NCBI GenBank assembly: GCA_903911165.1
Contig: CAIWCQ010000210.1
Span: 1 to 12,662, forward strand
Length of the DNA: 12,662 bases
From: an uncultured Actinomycetes bacterium
Lineage (GTDB): Bacteria; Actinomycetota; Actinomycetes; Mycobacteriales; Mycobacteriaceae
Reading direction: 5' to 3'
The notes beneath the pieces were generated by a model. The model ran no database searches and was not told where the DNA came from. It saw only the letters and a program-made list of their open reading frames with translations. Both the position numbers and the translations under genes were made by a program. The stretch's first letter is position 1. The number at the start of each line of letters is the position of its first letter. Positions 12,228-12,662 of this stretch are shown here, in pieces.

Positions 12228-12662
12228 ATTGTTCTGGTCGTCATTGTTCTGGTCGTTGTTGTTCTGGTCGTTGTTGTTGCTGTTGTTCTCGTTGCACTGG
12301 CGGACGGCCTGTTCATCGGCGCCGGCGCACACCGAGAAGTACGTCGACGCTCCGGTCTGGCCACCGGCATTGACCGCCACGAAGGAACCCGACTTCGATC
12401 CGGTAGCGCCGGCACCGGAACCGCCGTACTGGCCGTAACCGCCGCCTCCACCGCCGGAGCTAGTGATGGTGTAACCCTCGCCCTGCCAGATGCCGGTGTA
12501 GTAGTCGACAACCTGCTGGGGCTGCTGGCCGTCGACGGAGTAGCGGGCGAACTGCACACCGTTATCGGTCCGGGTTTCCTGCTGGGTGGCTCCGGCGGGG
12601 GGTTGCGGCAGACCCGCTGGGGCTGTCGTGTCGGGGCCTGTCGTGCCGGGGGCTGCCGTGGC
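12216..12662 (-). CDS. Partial gene, probable secreted Gly-rich protein with Asn/Asp tail
   Basis: The reading frame runs off the right edge, so the start is outside the window. The N-terminal visible part is an Ala/Pro/Thr/Gly-rich linker (PGTTGPDTTAPAG, LPQPPAG), typical of mycobacterial exported proteins after a signal peptide or membrane anchor. A folded-looking part follows (QFARYSVDGQ, VVDYYTGIWQGEGY), then a glycine run (GGGGGGYGQYGG), SGSFVAVNAGGQTGAS, and a Cys pair in FSVCAGADEQAVRQC that could form a disulfide. The last 25 residues are almost only N, D and Q, encoded by 15-bp repeats. GTG 12557 is in frame but unlikely to be the start because open reading continues upstream. Function is unknown; export is inferred. 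Confidence 0.75.
   Translation of the reverse strand, partial: ATAAPGTTGPDTTAPAGLPQPPAGATQQETRTDNGVQFARYSVDGQQPQQVVDYYTGIWQGEGYTITSSGGGGGGYGQYGGSGAGATGSKSGSFVAVNAGGQTGASTYFSVCAGADEQAVRQCNENNSNNNDQNNNDQNNDDQNNDGN
12225..12284 (-). repeat. 15-bp minisatellite encoding Asn/Asp/Gln tail
   Basis: Two identical units gtcattgttctggtc (12225-12239 and 12240-12254) are followed by gttgttgttctggtc (12255-12269) and a more diverged unit (12270-12284). They encode the DQNNN/DQNND repeats on the minus strand. The units keep the reading frame, so copy-number change would only alter tail length. Confidence 0.85.

Overview
The window looks like a chromosomal segment of an actinobacterium, most likely a fast-growing mycobacterium (Mycobacterium/Mycolicibacterium group). 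This is inferred from the high GC content, GTG starts, TANNNT -10 motifs that fit leaderless transcripts, a cytochrome P450 paired with a one-cluster ferredoxin, an NDH-2 of mycobacterial length, and a secreted Gly/Ala/Pro/Asn-rich protein. No species was identified.

Left part (1-2911). A minus-strand pair encodes a cytochrome P450 and a small 3Fe-4S-type ferredoxin with overlapping stop and start codons. A divergent TetR-family regulator, which may control the pair, is read from a 67-bp shared intergenic region. A small Gly/Ala-rich putative membrane protein of unknown function follows the regulator on the plus strand.

Middle part (2912-6779). An array of 14-bp repeats precedes ndh (type II NADH dehydrogenase). 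A short zinc-ribbon FmdB-like gene follows and is probably co-transcribed. Converging on it from the minus strand are amiS (UreI/AmiS-type amide/urea channel) and fmdA (formamidase/acetamidase).

Right part (6780-12662). A 345-bp divergent intergenic region, rich in inverted repeats, separates amiS-fmdA from a tightly packed plus-strand operon. The operon encodes an NAD-dependent, cytosolic molybdenum/tungsten formate dehydrogenase: fdsG (NuoE-like), fdsB (NuoF-like), fdsA (catalytic subunit with a NuoG-like N-terminus) and fdsD (small delta subunit). The accessory gene fdsC/fdhD, which belongs to the classical fdsGBACD order, is not between fdsA and fdsD. A partial minus-strand gene for a probable secreted protein with an Asn/Asp-rich tail runs off the right edge.

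The central genes form a plausible pathway. AmiS lets formamide or another small amide in, FmdA hydrolyses formamide to formate and ammonia, FdsGBAD oxidises formate to CO2 with reduction of NAD+, and NDH-2 passes electrons from NADH to menaquinone. This linkage is inferred from gene content and proximity. The most interesting unexplained elements are two consecutive hairpins just upstream of amiS, the 14-bp repeats before ndh, and an AT-rich palindromic patch between the amide and formate operons.
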